Source: Thermoplasmatota archaeon (lineage in GTDB: Archaea; Thermoplasmatota; E2; JACPAO01; JAHFTW01). Taken from it: a stretch of DNA of 7,475 bases. Shown here in pieces: positions 1 through 6,344 of the stretch (position 1 is the first letter of the stretch; each line of letters starts with the position of its first letter). The notes beneath the pieces were generated by a model. That model ran no database searches. It saw only the letters and a list, made by a program, of their open reading frames with translations, and was not told the DNA's origin. The DNA lies in assembly GCA_028289805.1 (NCBI GenBank), contig JANQNI010000087.1, forward strand, positions 1-7,475, given 5' to 3'. A program made the translations under genes and the position numbers.

Positions 1-797
1 TCGAGGGAGGCGTCTACGTCAACGACTACGTCGACATCGCCCCCGGCCGGCGCCTCAAACTCCGCACCCTCCTGGCCGGCCCCCGCGACGTCCGCATCGA
101 CGACGGTGAGCCCTACACGGCCCCCGCCCCCGCCTTCGGCGCCACGGGGGACGAGCCCGAGCCCTCCGCCGTCGAGGAGGTCGACGGCCCCGGCGACGCC
201 TTCATGCGCGAACTGGAGCAGCGCTACGCCGACCTCCAAGAACGCGGCACCGGCGACTACGAGGGCTACGCCCCCCTGCACAACGGCCACGCCCCCGAGG
301 CGGCGCCGGAGCCCGAGCTCGCCGACGCGCCGGAGCCCCCTGCCGCCGGCACCGACGCGTCGGAGGTCTACTACGACTTCGGCGGCGACGTCCACGACGT
401 CGTCGACGTGGAGGGCATCGGCCCCGTCTACGCCCAGAAGCTCCAGCAGGCCGGCATCCACACCACCGCCCGCCTCTGCTACGAGGACGCCGCCGCCGTC
501 GCCGAGGCCGCCGGCGTCCCCGAGAAGACCGCCCGCTCCTGGCAGGCCATGGCCGAACTGATGAAGGTCAGCGGCATCGGCCCCCAGTACGCCGAGGCCC
601 TCGCCCGCGCCGGCCTGGGCGGCATCGACGAACTGAAGCGCCGCAGCGCCGGCCGCATCGCCAAGCAGGTCAACGACTACCTCGACGGACTCGACAACAA
701 CGTCCTCGGCGTCTCGATCACCGAGCGCCGCGTCGAGGGCTGGCAGGACGCCGCCAAGTCCATGCGCCGCGTCCGCCAGAAAGCCCCCGCACAGTAA
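1..797 (+). CDS. Helix-hairpin-helix (DUF4332-like) protein, 5' end missing
   Basis: The frame is open from the left edge (first full codon at 3) to TAA at 795-797, giving 264 visible residues, so the start lies outside the window. The ATG at 204 is in frame but falls inside an acidic linker and is probably an internal Met. Visible order: about 35 residues of a folded domain I do not recognise (starting EGGVYVNDYVDIAPGR), an Asp/Glu/Pro/Ala-rich linker to about residue 120, then two helix-hairpin-helix motifs, GIGPVYAQKLQQAGI near residue 138 and GIGPQYAEALARAGL near residue 191. Paired GIGPxYAxxL motifs are typical of the DUF4332/HhH group, which resembles non-specific nucleic-acid-binding modules. 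Binding of DNA or RNA is an inference. The role of the N-terminal part is unknown. No obvious functional link to the next gene. Confidence 0.8.
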   Translation, partial: EGGVYVNDYVDIAPGRRLKLRTLLAGPRDVRIDDGEPYTAPAPAFGATGDEPEPSAVEEVDGPGDAFMRELEQRYADLQERGTGDYEGYAPLHNGHAPEAAPEPELADAPEPPAAGTDASEVYYDFGGDVHDVVDVEGIGPVYAQKLQQAGIHTTARLCYEDAAAVAEAAGVPEKTARSWQAMAELMKVSGIGPQYAEALARAGLGGIDELKRRSAGRIAKQVNDYLDGLDNNVLGVSITERRVEGWQDAAKSMRRVRQKAPAQ

Positions 798-815
798 CCG
801 GCCCGCCGCACCCGA

Positions 816-830
816 CGAAACCCTTGAAGC
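816..830 (+). promoter_or_regulatory. Candidate BRE/TATA-like promoter for the SDR gene
   Basis: CGAAA (816-820), like an archaeal BRE, is followed by CCCTTGAAGC. The T of TGAA (825) lies 29 nt before the ATG at 854, the spacing expected for a nearly leaderless transcript. A very similar motif precedes serS. Inferred from pattern and spacing only. Confidence 0.4.
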
Positions 831-853
831 AAGACGTCGGCTCATCCACGGCG

Positions 854-1762
854 ATGATCGTCGCCGTGACCGGCGCCGGCGGCCTCGTCGGCACCCACCT
901 CGTCCAGGCGCTCGCCGCCGTCGAGGGCGTCTCCGTGCGCCGCCTCGTGCGCCACGTCGCCGTCCTGCCCAGCGAGGTCGCCTGGGACCCCCGCACCGGC
1001 GCCGACCCCGCGGACCTCGTGGGCACCGACGCCGTCGTCCACCTCGCCGGCGCGTCCATCATGGGCCGCTGGACCGCCGCCAAGCGCGACGCCATCCTGC
1101 GCAGCCGCGTCGACGGGACGCGGTCCCTCTGCGCCAGCCTCGCCGCCATGGACGACCCGCCCAGCGTCCTCATCAGCGCCAGCGCCTCCGGCTACTACGG
1201 CGACCGCGGCGACGAGACGCTCACCGAGGACAGCGCCCCCGGCGAGGGCTTCCTCGCCGACGTCTGCCAGCAGTGGGAGGCCGCCACCCGCCCCGCCGAG
1301 GACGCCGACATCCGCGTCGTCCACCTGCGCACCGGCGTCGTCCTGGACCCCCGCGGCGGCGCCCTGGCCAAGATGCTCCCCTTCTTCCGCGCCGGCCTCG
1401 GCGGCCGCCTCGGCGACGGTCGGCAGTTCATGCCCTGGATCACCAACCACGACCTCTCCCGCGTCGTCCGCCACGTCGTCGACGGCGACCTCTCCGGCCC
1501 CGTCAACGCCGCCGCCCGCAGCGACACCAACCAGGACCTGACGCGCGCCCTCGGCACCGTCCTGCAACGCCCCACCCTCTTCCCCGTCCCGGCCCTCGCC
1601 GCCCGCCTCGCCTTCGGCCGGCTCGCCGACGCCCTGCTGCTCTCCAGCCAGAACCTCGTCCCCGCCCGGCTCCGGGCCGACGGCTTCCGGTTCGACCACG
1701 GCGGCCTCGACACCGCCCTCCGGGCCGTGCTCGGCGTCGCGGTCGCGCCCGCCAAAGCATAA
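854..1762 (+). CDS. TIGR01777-family SDR / NAD-dependent epimerase-like protein
   Basis: A 302-residue Rossmann-fold protein of the extended SDR group (TIGR01777, YfcH/SDR39U1 type). The N-terminus MIVAVTGAGGLVGTHL contains the dinucleotide-binding GxxGxxG motif. Further family signatures follow in order: VVHLAGASI (61-69), a GRW motif (71-73), SRVDGTR (84-90), SASASGYYG (108-116), RTGVVLDPRGGAL (159-171), a GLGGRLGDGRQ stretch (181-191) and a C-terminal GFRF motif near 277-280. Length matches the family, which is about 300 residues. The ATG at 854 puts the Rossmann strand at the extreme N-terminus, as usual; an in-frame TTG at 824 would add ten non-conserved residues and lies inside the candidate promoter. 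A nucleotide-cofactor oxidoreductase or epimerase is expected, but the substrate is unknown for most members. It lies between unrelated genes, 56 nt after the HhH gene. Confidence 0.93.
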   Translation: MIVAVTGAGGLVGTHLVQALAAVEGVSVRRLVRHVAVLPSEVAWDPRTGADPADLVGTDAVVHLAGASIMGRWTAAKRDAILRSRVDGTRSLCASLAAMDDPPSVLISASASGYYGDRGDETLTEDSAPGEGFLADVCQQWEAATRPAEDADIRVVHLRTGVVLDPRGGALAKMLPFFRAGLGGRLGDGRQFMPWITNHDLSRVVRHVVDGDLSGPVNAAARSDTNQDLTRALGTVLQRPTLFPVPALAARLAFGRLADALLLSSQNLVPARLRADGFRFDHGGLDTALRAVLGVAVAPAKA

Positions 1763-1766
1763 ATAC
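1752..1766 (+). promoter_or_regulatory. Candidate BRE/TATA for the S15 gene
   Basis: CCAAAG (1752-1757) followed by CATAAATAC (1758-1766) is the best AT-rich TATA-like box in this GC-rich region. It overlaps the stop codon of the SDR gene. A start site about 26 nt downstream, near 1788, would give an S15 leader of about 40 nt. Inferred. Confidence 0.45.
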
Positions 1767-1772
1767 GGACCT

Positions 1773-1815
1773 CCTGTCGCGCGACCCAGACAGGGACCGC
1801 CTCGAGCGTGCCCTG
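1773..1815 (+). repeat. Overlapping inverted repeats upstream of S15
   Basis: CCTGTC (1773-1778) pairs with GACAGG (1789-1794), and GTCGCGCGAC (1776-1785) is a perfect palindrome. A second inverted repeat, CAGGG (1791-1795) with CCCTG (1811-1815), has inner pairing CCGC/GCGG-type with two single-base bulges. The two hairpins share bases 1791-1794, so they exclude each other. They may act as a DNA operator, a leader RNA structure, or neither. Confidence 0.35.
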
Positions 1816-1828
1816 TTCGGAAGATCCC

Positions 1829-2260
1829 ATGTCCCGAAAAGGTTCCATGAAGCCCGTGCGCGACGCCGCCCCCGAGTGGGTCACCCTGCTGCCCCGCGAG
1901 GTCGAGGCGAAGGTCGTCGAGATGGGCAAGGAGGGCATCCAGCCCGCCGTCATCGGTCTGCGCCTGCGCGACCAGTTCGGCGTCCCCTCCGTCCACGAGG
2001 TCACCGGCAAGCGCGTCGGCCAAATCCTCGCCGAGAACAAGCTCGCCCCCAAGGTCCCCCAGGACCTCACCAACCTCATCCGCCGCGCCATCAGCCTGGC
2101 CGAGCACCTCAACGCCAACCGCGGCGACCTCCACAACCGCCGCGGCCTGGAACTGATCGAGGCCCGCATCCGCCGCCTCGTGCGCTACCACAAGCAGCGC
2201 GGCGAGCTGGAGGCCACGTTCAAGTACACGCGCGACGGCGCCCGGCTTCTCGTCGACTGA
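1829..2260 (+). CDS. rps15: 30S ribosomal protein S15 (uS15, archaeal type)
   Basis: A 143-residue small-subunit ribosomal protein. The first 70 residues form the archaeal/eukaryotic N-terminal extension (Ribosomal_S13_N-like: PEWVTLLPREVEAKVVEMGK, then VIGLRLRDQFGVPSV). The rest is the S15 core, which binds the central domain of 16S rRNA; its conserved GDLHNRRGLELIEARIRRL run is at 99-117. Length is within the archaeal range, about 140-160. ATG 1829 is chosen because it begins MSRKGSMKP, a short basic start like that of homologues, and has a weak GGAAG (1819-1823) 5 nt upstream. The in-frame GTG at 1808 would add seven atypical residues. The next gene but one is the recJ-like gene that often follows rps15 directly in archaea. 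Confidence 0.96.
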   Translation: MSRKGSMKPVRDAAPEWVTLLPREVEAKVVEMGKEGIQPAVIGLRLRDQFGVPSVHEVTGKRVGQILAENKLAPKVPQDLTNLIRRAISLAEHLNANRGDLHNRRGLELIEARIRRLVRYHKQRGELEATFKYTRDGARLLVD

Positions 2261-2264
2261 GGCT

Positions 2265-2302
2265 GCTGGCCCTGCTTTCTCCCTCCTTCATTTCACCCCT
2301 CG
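2265..2302 (+). terminator. Possible pyrimidine-rich terminator after S15
   Basis: Just after the S15 stop there is a C/T-rich run, including CTTTCTCCCTCCTTCATTTC, with several short T clusters. Archaeal termination uses U-rich tracts without needing a hairpin, so this could end the S15 transcript. The T runs are short, so support is weak. Confidence 0.3.
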
Positions 2303-2310
2303 TGCCGTAG

Positions 2311-2320
2311 TGCTTTTCAA
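2311..2320 (+). promoter_or_regulatory. TATA-like element before the lipoprotein gene
   Basis: TGCTTTTCAA is the only T-rich box here and is centred about 26 nt before the ATG at 2342. That is the archaeal TATA-to-start distance and predicts a leaderless transcript beginning at that ATG. No clear BRE precedes it. Confidence 0.35.
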
Positions 2321-2341
2321 CGGCGCGGTTGCGTGACGCTC

Positions 2342-2830
2342 ATGCGTGGTTTCACGTTCCTGCTTGTACCCCTGCTTGTGCTTCTTCCCGGCTGCCTCGA
2401 CGGTGCGCCCGCCTCGTCACTGGACGCGGAGGCCCCCGTGCAGTCGCCCCCCGTGCCAGAACGGGTGCTCGTGGCCGTCCGAGACGTGCCGGCGGGGCCC
2501 GGCTACGAGTTCGACGTCCTCTGCACGTTCGGAGGCACGGACTTCTACGACCTGCCCGAGGAGGAACAGCCGCCGGCCTCGACGCTCGCCTTCGAGTTCG
2601 TTGTCCGCAGCGGCGCCACAACCACGGGCGTCCAGGCCGGATACGAACGCGGCGACGACATCACGTGGCTGCCCATCGTTCGGCAGGAGGAGCGGACGTT
2701 CCGCGTGGATGTGGACGACCCCACCGGACTCGACTTCAAGTACCAACTCAACGCCGTGGACGACGAGGCGTGCTACACGGGCGCCAGCCTCGGGGGCTAC
2801 AGCATCCACGTCTACGCCCTGACCGTCTAG
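2342..2830 (+). CDS. Small lipoprotein of unknown function
   Basis: A 162-residue protein starting MRGFTFLLVPLLVLLPGC: one Arg, a hydrophobic stretch and an LPGC lipobox with Cys at residue 18. It is probably exported and lipid-anchored on the outer face of the membrane. After a Pro/Ala-rich spacer to about residue 38 comes a domain that looks beta-strand rich, with two more Cys (in DVLCTF and DEACYT) that could form a disulfide. I do not recognise the family; a small ligand-binding or adhesion domain is possible but unproven. ATG 2342 fits the TATA-like spacing better than the in-frame GTG at 2333. Its codon use is slightly less GC-extreme than its neighbours. It ends 6 nt before the recJ-like gene, so the two may share a transcript although no functional link is evident. 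Confidence 0.85.
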   Translation: MRGFTFLLVPLLVLLPGCLDGAPASSLDAEAPVQSPPVPERVLVAVRDVPAGPGYEFDVLCTFGGTDFYDLPEEEQPPASTLAFEFVVRSGATTTGVQAGYERGDDITWLPIVRQEERTFRVDVDDPTGLDFKYQLNAVDDEACYTGASLGGYSIHVYALTV

Positions 2831-2836
2831 GTCCAA

Positions 2837-4216
2837 ATGGGTCGGGCGGACTGCGCCTGCGTGGCCCTCGATTCTGCAGCCGCCCGCGCCGCAGACGCCG
2901 TCCGCGCCCTCCCCGCCGGGAGCCGCTGGTTCCTCGCCTGCGACGCGGACGCCGACGGCCTGTGCGCCGCCGCCGTGGCCGCCATGGCCCTGCAACGCGC
3001 GGGGCACCGCTTCCAGGCCCGTGCCAGCCGCGAGAAGACCCGCGCCTTCTACGAGGGCCTCGCGGCCGTGGCGTGCGACGGCTTCGTGGTGCTGGACAAG
3101 GGCAGCAGCCACCTGGACGTCCTGGCGGAGCTGGCCGACGCGGGGCGCCCCGTCGTCGTGCTGGACCACCACAACCTCCCCGACCCCCTGCCCGAGGCGG
3201 ACGGGCTCTGGCTCGTCAACCCCCGCGCCGAGGACATGGACGGAAGCCGCGACGCCTCGGCCGCCACCACGGCCGCCGCCTTCGCCCTCGCCCTCGGCGG
3301 GGACCGGAACCTGGACCTGGGCCCCGCCGCCCTGGCCGGCGCCATCGGCGACTGGCAGCACGAGGGCGGCTGGCGGGGCTGGAACCTGGAACTGCTGGAG
3401 CGCTGCAGGACGGCAGGCCACGTCACCGAGCGCGCCGTGCCCGCCTTCGTCGGCATCGACCTCGCCGAGGCCGTCGGCCGCACGACGCCCCCCTGGAGCC
3501 GCTTCCACGGCGACCGCGCCGGCGACGCCCTGCGCGCCCTCGGCATCGACCCCGCCGCTGAGCCGGAGGAACTGACGGACGAGCAGGTGGCCGCCCTGCT
3601 GGACGCCCTCGTGCTCGACGCCCTGGCCGCCGGCCACGAGGCACGGCCGGAGGACCTGCTGCGCGACGTCACCACGGACGCGCGCCTCGACATCGGCCTC
3701 CGGCACCTGTTTCGCGTCGTCGACGCCTGCGGCCGCCGGGGCGACGCCGCCACCGGACTCGCCTACCTCTTCGGCAGCGCGGGCGCCCGGGCGGGGGCGA
3801 TGGAGCACTTCCGGGCCTACAAGGCCGACCTCGCCGCCGCCATCGAGCGGCTGCGGCGGGAGGGCGCCGAGGCCCACGCGGCGCTGCAGTGGGCCCGCAC
3901 GGACCTGCCCGAACTCACCGGCATGGTGGGCGGACTCGGCATGACGCACTTCCTGGCGGACCGCGCCCGACCCGTCGTGGTGACGGCCCCACGGCCCGAC
4001 GGGGCCGTCCAGGTCAGCACCCGCGGCACCCACGACCAGGTGGCCGCCGGCCTCGACCTGGGCCGGGCCGTCGCGCACGCGGCGCAGTCGGTGGGATTCG
4101 AGGGCGGCGGGCACCCCATCGCGGCCGGCGCCGTCGTGGCGGCGGACCGACTCGACGCGTTCGTGGCCGCCCTCGACGATGCGCTCTTAGGCCAGGGGTT
4201 CCTGGCGCGAGCGTGA
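2837..4216 (+). CDS. RecJ-like DHH-family phosphoesterase (archaeal)
   Basis: A 459-residue member of the DHH/DHHA1 phosphoesterase superfamily, close to archaeal RecJ-like (GAN-type) exonucleases. Metal-binding motifs are visible: DADADG at 36-41 (motif I, as in the RecJ DxDxDG form), VVLDKGSSH around D87, LDHHN with the signature D110-H111-H112, and AIGDW around D172. The C-terminal DHHA1 substrate-binding domain ends with GGGHPIAAGA (423-432). Such proteins hydrolyse phosphodiester bonds, usually as 5'-3' exonucleases on single-stranded DNA or RNA. Archaeal versions may bind the CMG replicative helicase through GINS, or act in RNA decay; which applies here cannot be told. All key acidic and His residues are present, so it should be active. 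The start is ATG 2837, 6 nt after the lipoprotein stop. Its TGA overlaps the pcc1 start by 4 bp, implying translational coupling. Confidence 0.93.
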   Translation: MGRADCACVALDSAAARAADAVRALPAGSRWFLACDADADGLCAAAVAAMALQRAGHRFQARASREKTRAFYEGLAAVACDGFVVLDKGSSHLDVLAELADAGRPVVVLDHHNLPDPLPEADGLWLVNPRAEDMDGSRDASAATTAAAFALALGGDRNLDLGPAALAGAIGDWQHEGGWRGWNLELLERCRTAGHVTERAVPAFVGIDLAEAVGRTTPPWSRFHGDRAGDALRALGIDPAAEPEELTDEQVAALLDALVLDALAAGHEARPEDLLRDVTTDARLDIGLRHLFRVVDACGRRGDAATGLAYLFGSAGARAGAMEHFRAYKADLAAAIERLRREGAEAHAALQWARTDLPELTGMVGGLGMTHFLADRARPVVVTAPRPDGAVQVSTRGTHDQVAAGLDLGRAVAHAAQSVGFEGGGHPIAAGAVVAADRLDAFVAALDDALLGQGFLARA

Positions 4217-4428
4217 AGGCCGCCAACACCGCCGTCGTCCGGCTCGACCTGGGCGCCGAGGCCGCCGAGACCACCCTGCGGGCGCTGGAGCCGGACAACG
4301 GCGGCGTCCTGTCCTGCCGCGTCGAGGGGGACGCGCTCGTCCTGGAGTGCCACTCGGACAAGGCGATGGGCGTGCTGCGGACCCTCGACGACGCGTTGGA
4401 CTGCGTGCGCGCCCTCGGCGAGCCGTGA
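4213..4428 (+). CDS. pcc1: KEOPS complex subunit Pcc1
   Basis: A 71-residue protein starting at GTG 4213, inside a GTGA overlap with the stop of the recJ-like gene. The run RALEPDNGG (23-31), the strand LVLECHSDK (42-50) and GVLRTLDDALDCV (53-65) match the Pcc1 pattern of PDN, a hydrophobic strand pair and a final LRxTLDDxL helix. Pcc1 is the small dimerisation subunit of KEOPS, which makes the N6-threonylcarbamoyl group on A37 of ANN-decoding tRNAs with Kae1, Bud32 and Cgi121. Length is typical (70-90). The overlap with a recJ-like gene downstream of rps15 is a known archaeal arrangement and supports the call. No other KEOPS gene is in the window. Confidence 0.9.
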   Translation: MKAANTAVVRLDLGAEAAETTLRALEPDNGGVLSCRVEGDALVLECHSDKAMGVLRTLDDALDCVRALGEP

Positions 4429-4447
4429 TCCGACCCGGTGCGGGGAC

Positions 4448-4461
4448 CGAACCCCTGAAAC
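4448..4461 (+). promoter_or_regulatory. Candidate promoter for serS
   Basis: CGAACCCCTGAAAC resembles the CGAAACCCTTGAAGC motif before the SDR gene and CGAACGCCCCTGAAAC at 6304-6319. Its TGAA begins 33 nt before the serS ATG, predicting a leader of a few bases. A GC-rich inverted repeat (GCCGG 4466-4470, CCGGC 4477-4481) lies between it and the ATG but is weak evidence at this base composition. Confidence 0.4.
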
Positions 4462-4488
4462 CCGGGCCGGCCGTCGCCGGCTCCGGCC

Positions 4489-5829
4489 ATGCTGGACATC
4501 CGACTCCTGCGTGAATCCCCCGAGGTCGTGAAGGCGGACCTGCGCAAGCGCGAGCGCGACGATTCCATCGTGGACGCCCTGCTGAGACACGACCAGGCGT
4601 GGCGCGACGGCCAGAAGCGCCTCAACGACCTGCGCGCCGAGCGCAACGCCGCCGCCAAGGCAATCTCGGAGACGAAGAAGTCGGGGGGCGACGTGGCCGG
4701 CGCCGTGGCCGCCATGAAGCAGGTGGCCGATTCCATCAAGGCGCTGGAGCAGGAGGTCGCCGACGCGGAGGCCCAGCGCGACCGCATCCTGCGCGGCCTG
4801 CCCAACCTGATGCACGAGAGCGTCCCCGTGGGCGCCGACGACGCCGAGAACCAGGAGGTGCGCGCCTGGGGCGGAACCCCCACCCACGACTTCCCCGCGG
4901 TGTCCCACGTGGACCTGCTGGACTCCCTCGACGTGGCCGACCTGGAGCGCGCCGCCCGCGCCGCCGGCGCCCGCTTCGTCTACCTCAAGGGCGACCTGGT
5001 CCTGCTGGGCCGCGCCCTGGAGTTCTTCGCCCTCCAGAAGCTCCAGGCGCGGGGCTTCACGCCCGTCGAGCCGCCGTTCCTGCTGCGCCGGGGGGCCGTC
5101 GAGGGGGCCGTGGACCTCTCCGACTTCGAGGACGTCATCTACAGGGTGGAGGCGGGCGCGGGCGCCGAGAAGGGCGACGCGCCGGAACTGTTCCTGATTG
5201 CCACCTCGGAGCACCCCCTGGCCGCGCTGCACATGGGGGAGATCCTCGACGACGCGCAGCTTCCCCTGAAGTACGCGGGCGTGTCGCCCTGCTTCCGCAA
5301 GGAGGCGGGCGCCCACGGCAAGGACACCAAGGGCATCTTCCGCGTCCACCAGTTCTCGAAGGTGGAGCAGTTCGTCTACTGCACCGCCGAGGACTCCTGG
5401 ACGCTGCACGAACAGCTCATCGAGAACGCGGAGGAGATCTACCGCGACCTGGGCATCCCGCACCGCGTCGTCAACATCTGCACCGGCGACTTGGGCACCG
5501 TGGCGGCCAAGAAGTACGACGTCGAGGCGTGGATGCCCGTCCAGGGCGCCTACCGCGAGGTCGTGAGTTGTTCGAACTGCACGGACTACCAGGCGCGGCG
5601 CTACAACACGCGCCACCGGGCCAAGCCCAGCGACCCCACCGCCTTCGTCCACACCCTCAACTCCACGGCGGTGGCCGTGCAGCGGACGCTCGTGGCCATC
5701 CTGGAGAACTTCCAGAACGAGGACGGCAGCGTGACGATCCCCGAGGTGCTGCGTCCCTACGTGGGTGGCCGGCAGCGCATCGAGCCGGTGCGCCCGGCGG
5801 CCGAGGCGTCGACGGAGGCGGTCGCATAG
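4489..5829 (+). CDS. serS: Seryl-tRNA synthetase
   Basis: A 446-residue class II aminoacyl-tRNA synthetase that charges tRNA-Ser with serine in the cytoplasm. It is of the common (bacterial/eukaryal-like) type, not the rare methanogen type. Residues 1-105 form the N-terminal tRNA-binding arm, starting MLDIRLLRESPEVV and continuing as a long antiparallel coiled coil to ILRGLPNLMHESVPVG. The catalytic core has IATSEHPLAALH (237-248), motif 2 with FRKEAG (269-274) and FRVHQFSKVEQF (284-295), and motif 3 LNSTAVAVQRTLVAILENFQ (390-409) with the conserved R399. The LNST form resembles eukaryotic and archaeal enzymes. Length and start match the family. All key residues are present. It lies 60 nt after pcc1, behind its own promoter-like motif. 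Its TAG overlaps the apparent start of the TPR gene. Confidence 0.97.
   Translation: MLDIRLLRESPEVVKADLRKRERDDSIVDALLRHDQAWRDGQKRLNDLRAERNAAAKAISETKKSGGDVAGAVAAMKQVADSIKALEQEVADAEAQRDRILRGLPNLMHESVPVGADDAENQEVRAWGGTPTHDFPAVSHVDLLDSLDVADLERAARAAGARFVYLKGDLVLLGRALEFFALQKLQARGFTPVEPPFLLRRGAVEGAVDLSDFEDVIYRVEAGAGAEKGDAPELFLIATSEHPLAALHMGEILDDAQLPLKYAGVSPCFRKEAGAHGKDTKGIFRVHQFSKVEQFVYCTAEDSWTLHEQLIENAEEIYRDLGIPHRVVNICTGDLGTVAAKKYDVEAWMPVQGAYREVVSCSNCTDYQARRYNTRHRAKPSDPTAFVHTLNSTAVAVQRTLVAILENFQNEDGSVTIPEVLRPYVGGRQRIEPVRPAAEASTEAVA
5814..5818 (+). promoter_or_regulatory. Shine-Dalgarno GGAGG before the ATA start
   Basis: GGAGG, extended as GGAGGCGGT, lies within the last codons of serS, 7 nt before the ATA at 5826. 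This is near-ideal placement. It is the main reason for choosing ATA as the start of the TPR gene. Confidence 0.45.
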
Positions 5830-6218
5830 TCTTCAAGCGCAAGCCCAAGCCCCGCGACGGCGGCATCGCCGACAAGGCGCTGGGGAAGGTCCAGGCCGAG
5901 AGCGACGCCCACTCGGACGCGACGGCCGCCTTCGCCGAGGGGCAGGCCGCCGAGGAGGCCGGCGACGAGGACGCCGCCATCCGGGCCTACCTGCGCTCGG
6001 CGACGGCGTGGCAGAAGGTCTTCGACGCCACCGGGCACGGCGTGCCGCCGGAGCCGTACTACCGCCTGGGCGTCCTGCTGCGGCGGGCCAAGGAGGTGGA
6101 CAAGGAGATTCGGGTGCTGGAGTCGTACCTGGCCCACGCCGGCCGGGAGCCGGACCTGCGCCTCCAGGAGCGGCTGCACCGTGCCTACGAGCTTGGCGGC
6201 CGCCTGGGTCCTGGGTAG
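5826..6218 (+). CDS. Small TPR-like protein, apparent ATA start
   Basis: A 130-residue frame with good coding character. A Lys-rich start (FKRKPKPRDGG) leads into helices that look like tetratricopeptide repeats: ATAAFAEGQAAEEAGDEDAA with AIRAYLRSA (about 33-59), and PEPYYRLGVLLRRAKEVDKE then IRVLESYLAHA (about 76-105). TPRs are protein-protein interaction scaffolds; the partner is unknown. Between the last serS codons and the conserved part there is no ATG, GTG or TTG in this frame. The best candidate is ATA 5826 in an ATAG overlap with the serS stop, preceded by GGAGG. A CTG at 5880 is a weaker alternative that would lose the Lys-rich segment. A sequencing error or a frameshift fusion to SerRS cannot be excluded. 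The overlap implies co-translation with serS. Confidence 0.7.
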   Translation: MVFKRKPKPRDGGIADKALGKVQAESDAHSDATAAFAEGQAAEEAGDEDAAIRAYLRSATAWQKVFDATGHGVPPEPYYRLGVLLRRAKEVDKEIRVLESYLAHAGREPDLRLQERLHRAYELGGRLGPG

Positions 6219-6303
6219 CGCCGGCGACCGCGCGGACGCCGCCTCGGACGTTCCCTGCGCTCGTTGCGTGCCTGCTGCCGCATCACCGCACCGAATGGTT
6301 TGG

Positions 6304-6319
6304 CGAACGCCCCTGAAAC
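6304..6319 (+). promoter_or_regulatory. Promoter-like motif, orphan copy
   Basis: CGAACGCCCCTGAAAC closely matches the element before serS (4448-4461). No ATG follows within 40 nt. An in-frame TTG at 6340, 26 nt after the TGAA, opens a 42-codon basic frame ending at 6468. It could also start a long leader for the gene at 6473 or a small RNA. Confidence 0.35.
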
Positions 6320-6323
6320 TCCG

Positions 6324-6344
6324 GACAATCGCGGTTCGATTGTC
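6324..6344 (+). repeat. Perfect 8-bp inverted repeat (operator or hairpin)
   Basis: GACAATCG and CGATTGTC flank a 5-nt loop, CGGTT. Flanking CCG (6321-6323) and CGG (6346-6348) extend the pairing past one bulged T. A further direct copy of the half-site core CAATCG occurs at 6390-6395. The repeat sits just downstream of the promoter-like motif, where a regulator could bind, or it may fold in RNA. Confidence 0.5.

Noticed and set aside
204..206. ATG as the start of the HhH protein
   Set aside because: The frame is open upstream to the window edge with the same codon bias, and this Met lies in a linker.
842..2191. Long open frame on the - strand opposite the SDR and S15 genes
   Set aside because: It is a low-complexity Gly/Ala/Val/Asp product typical of the antisense of GC-rich genes, crosses two well-supported genes and has no family motif.
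1273..2310. Arg/Pro-rich + strand frame overlapping the SDR and S15 genes
   Set aside because: Arg/Pro-rich translation in the wrong frame of GC-rich genes; no motif.
2417..4114. 565-codon - strand frame opposite the lipoprotein and recJ-like genes
   Set aside because: Shadow of GC-rich coding; the + strand frame carries intact DHH motifs.
3817..5652. 611-codon - strand frame opposite the recJ-like, pcc1 and serS genes
   Set aside because: Its product is compositionally biased and without domains; the + strand holds three recognisable genes.
4599..5825. Open frame through serS continuous with the TPR frame, suggesting a long fused protein
   Set aside because: The part inside serS is an Arg/Pro/Gly-rich shadow. 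The SerRS frame is intact to its stop and no slippery site for frameshifting is seen at the junction.
5765..6316. Alternative + strand frame over the TPR gene with a normal start
   Set aside because: The product is an Arg/Ala/Gly-rich shadow without domain character, whereas the other frame shows TPR-like helices and G/C third positions.
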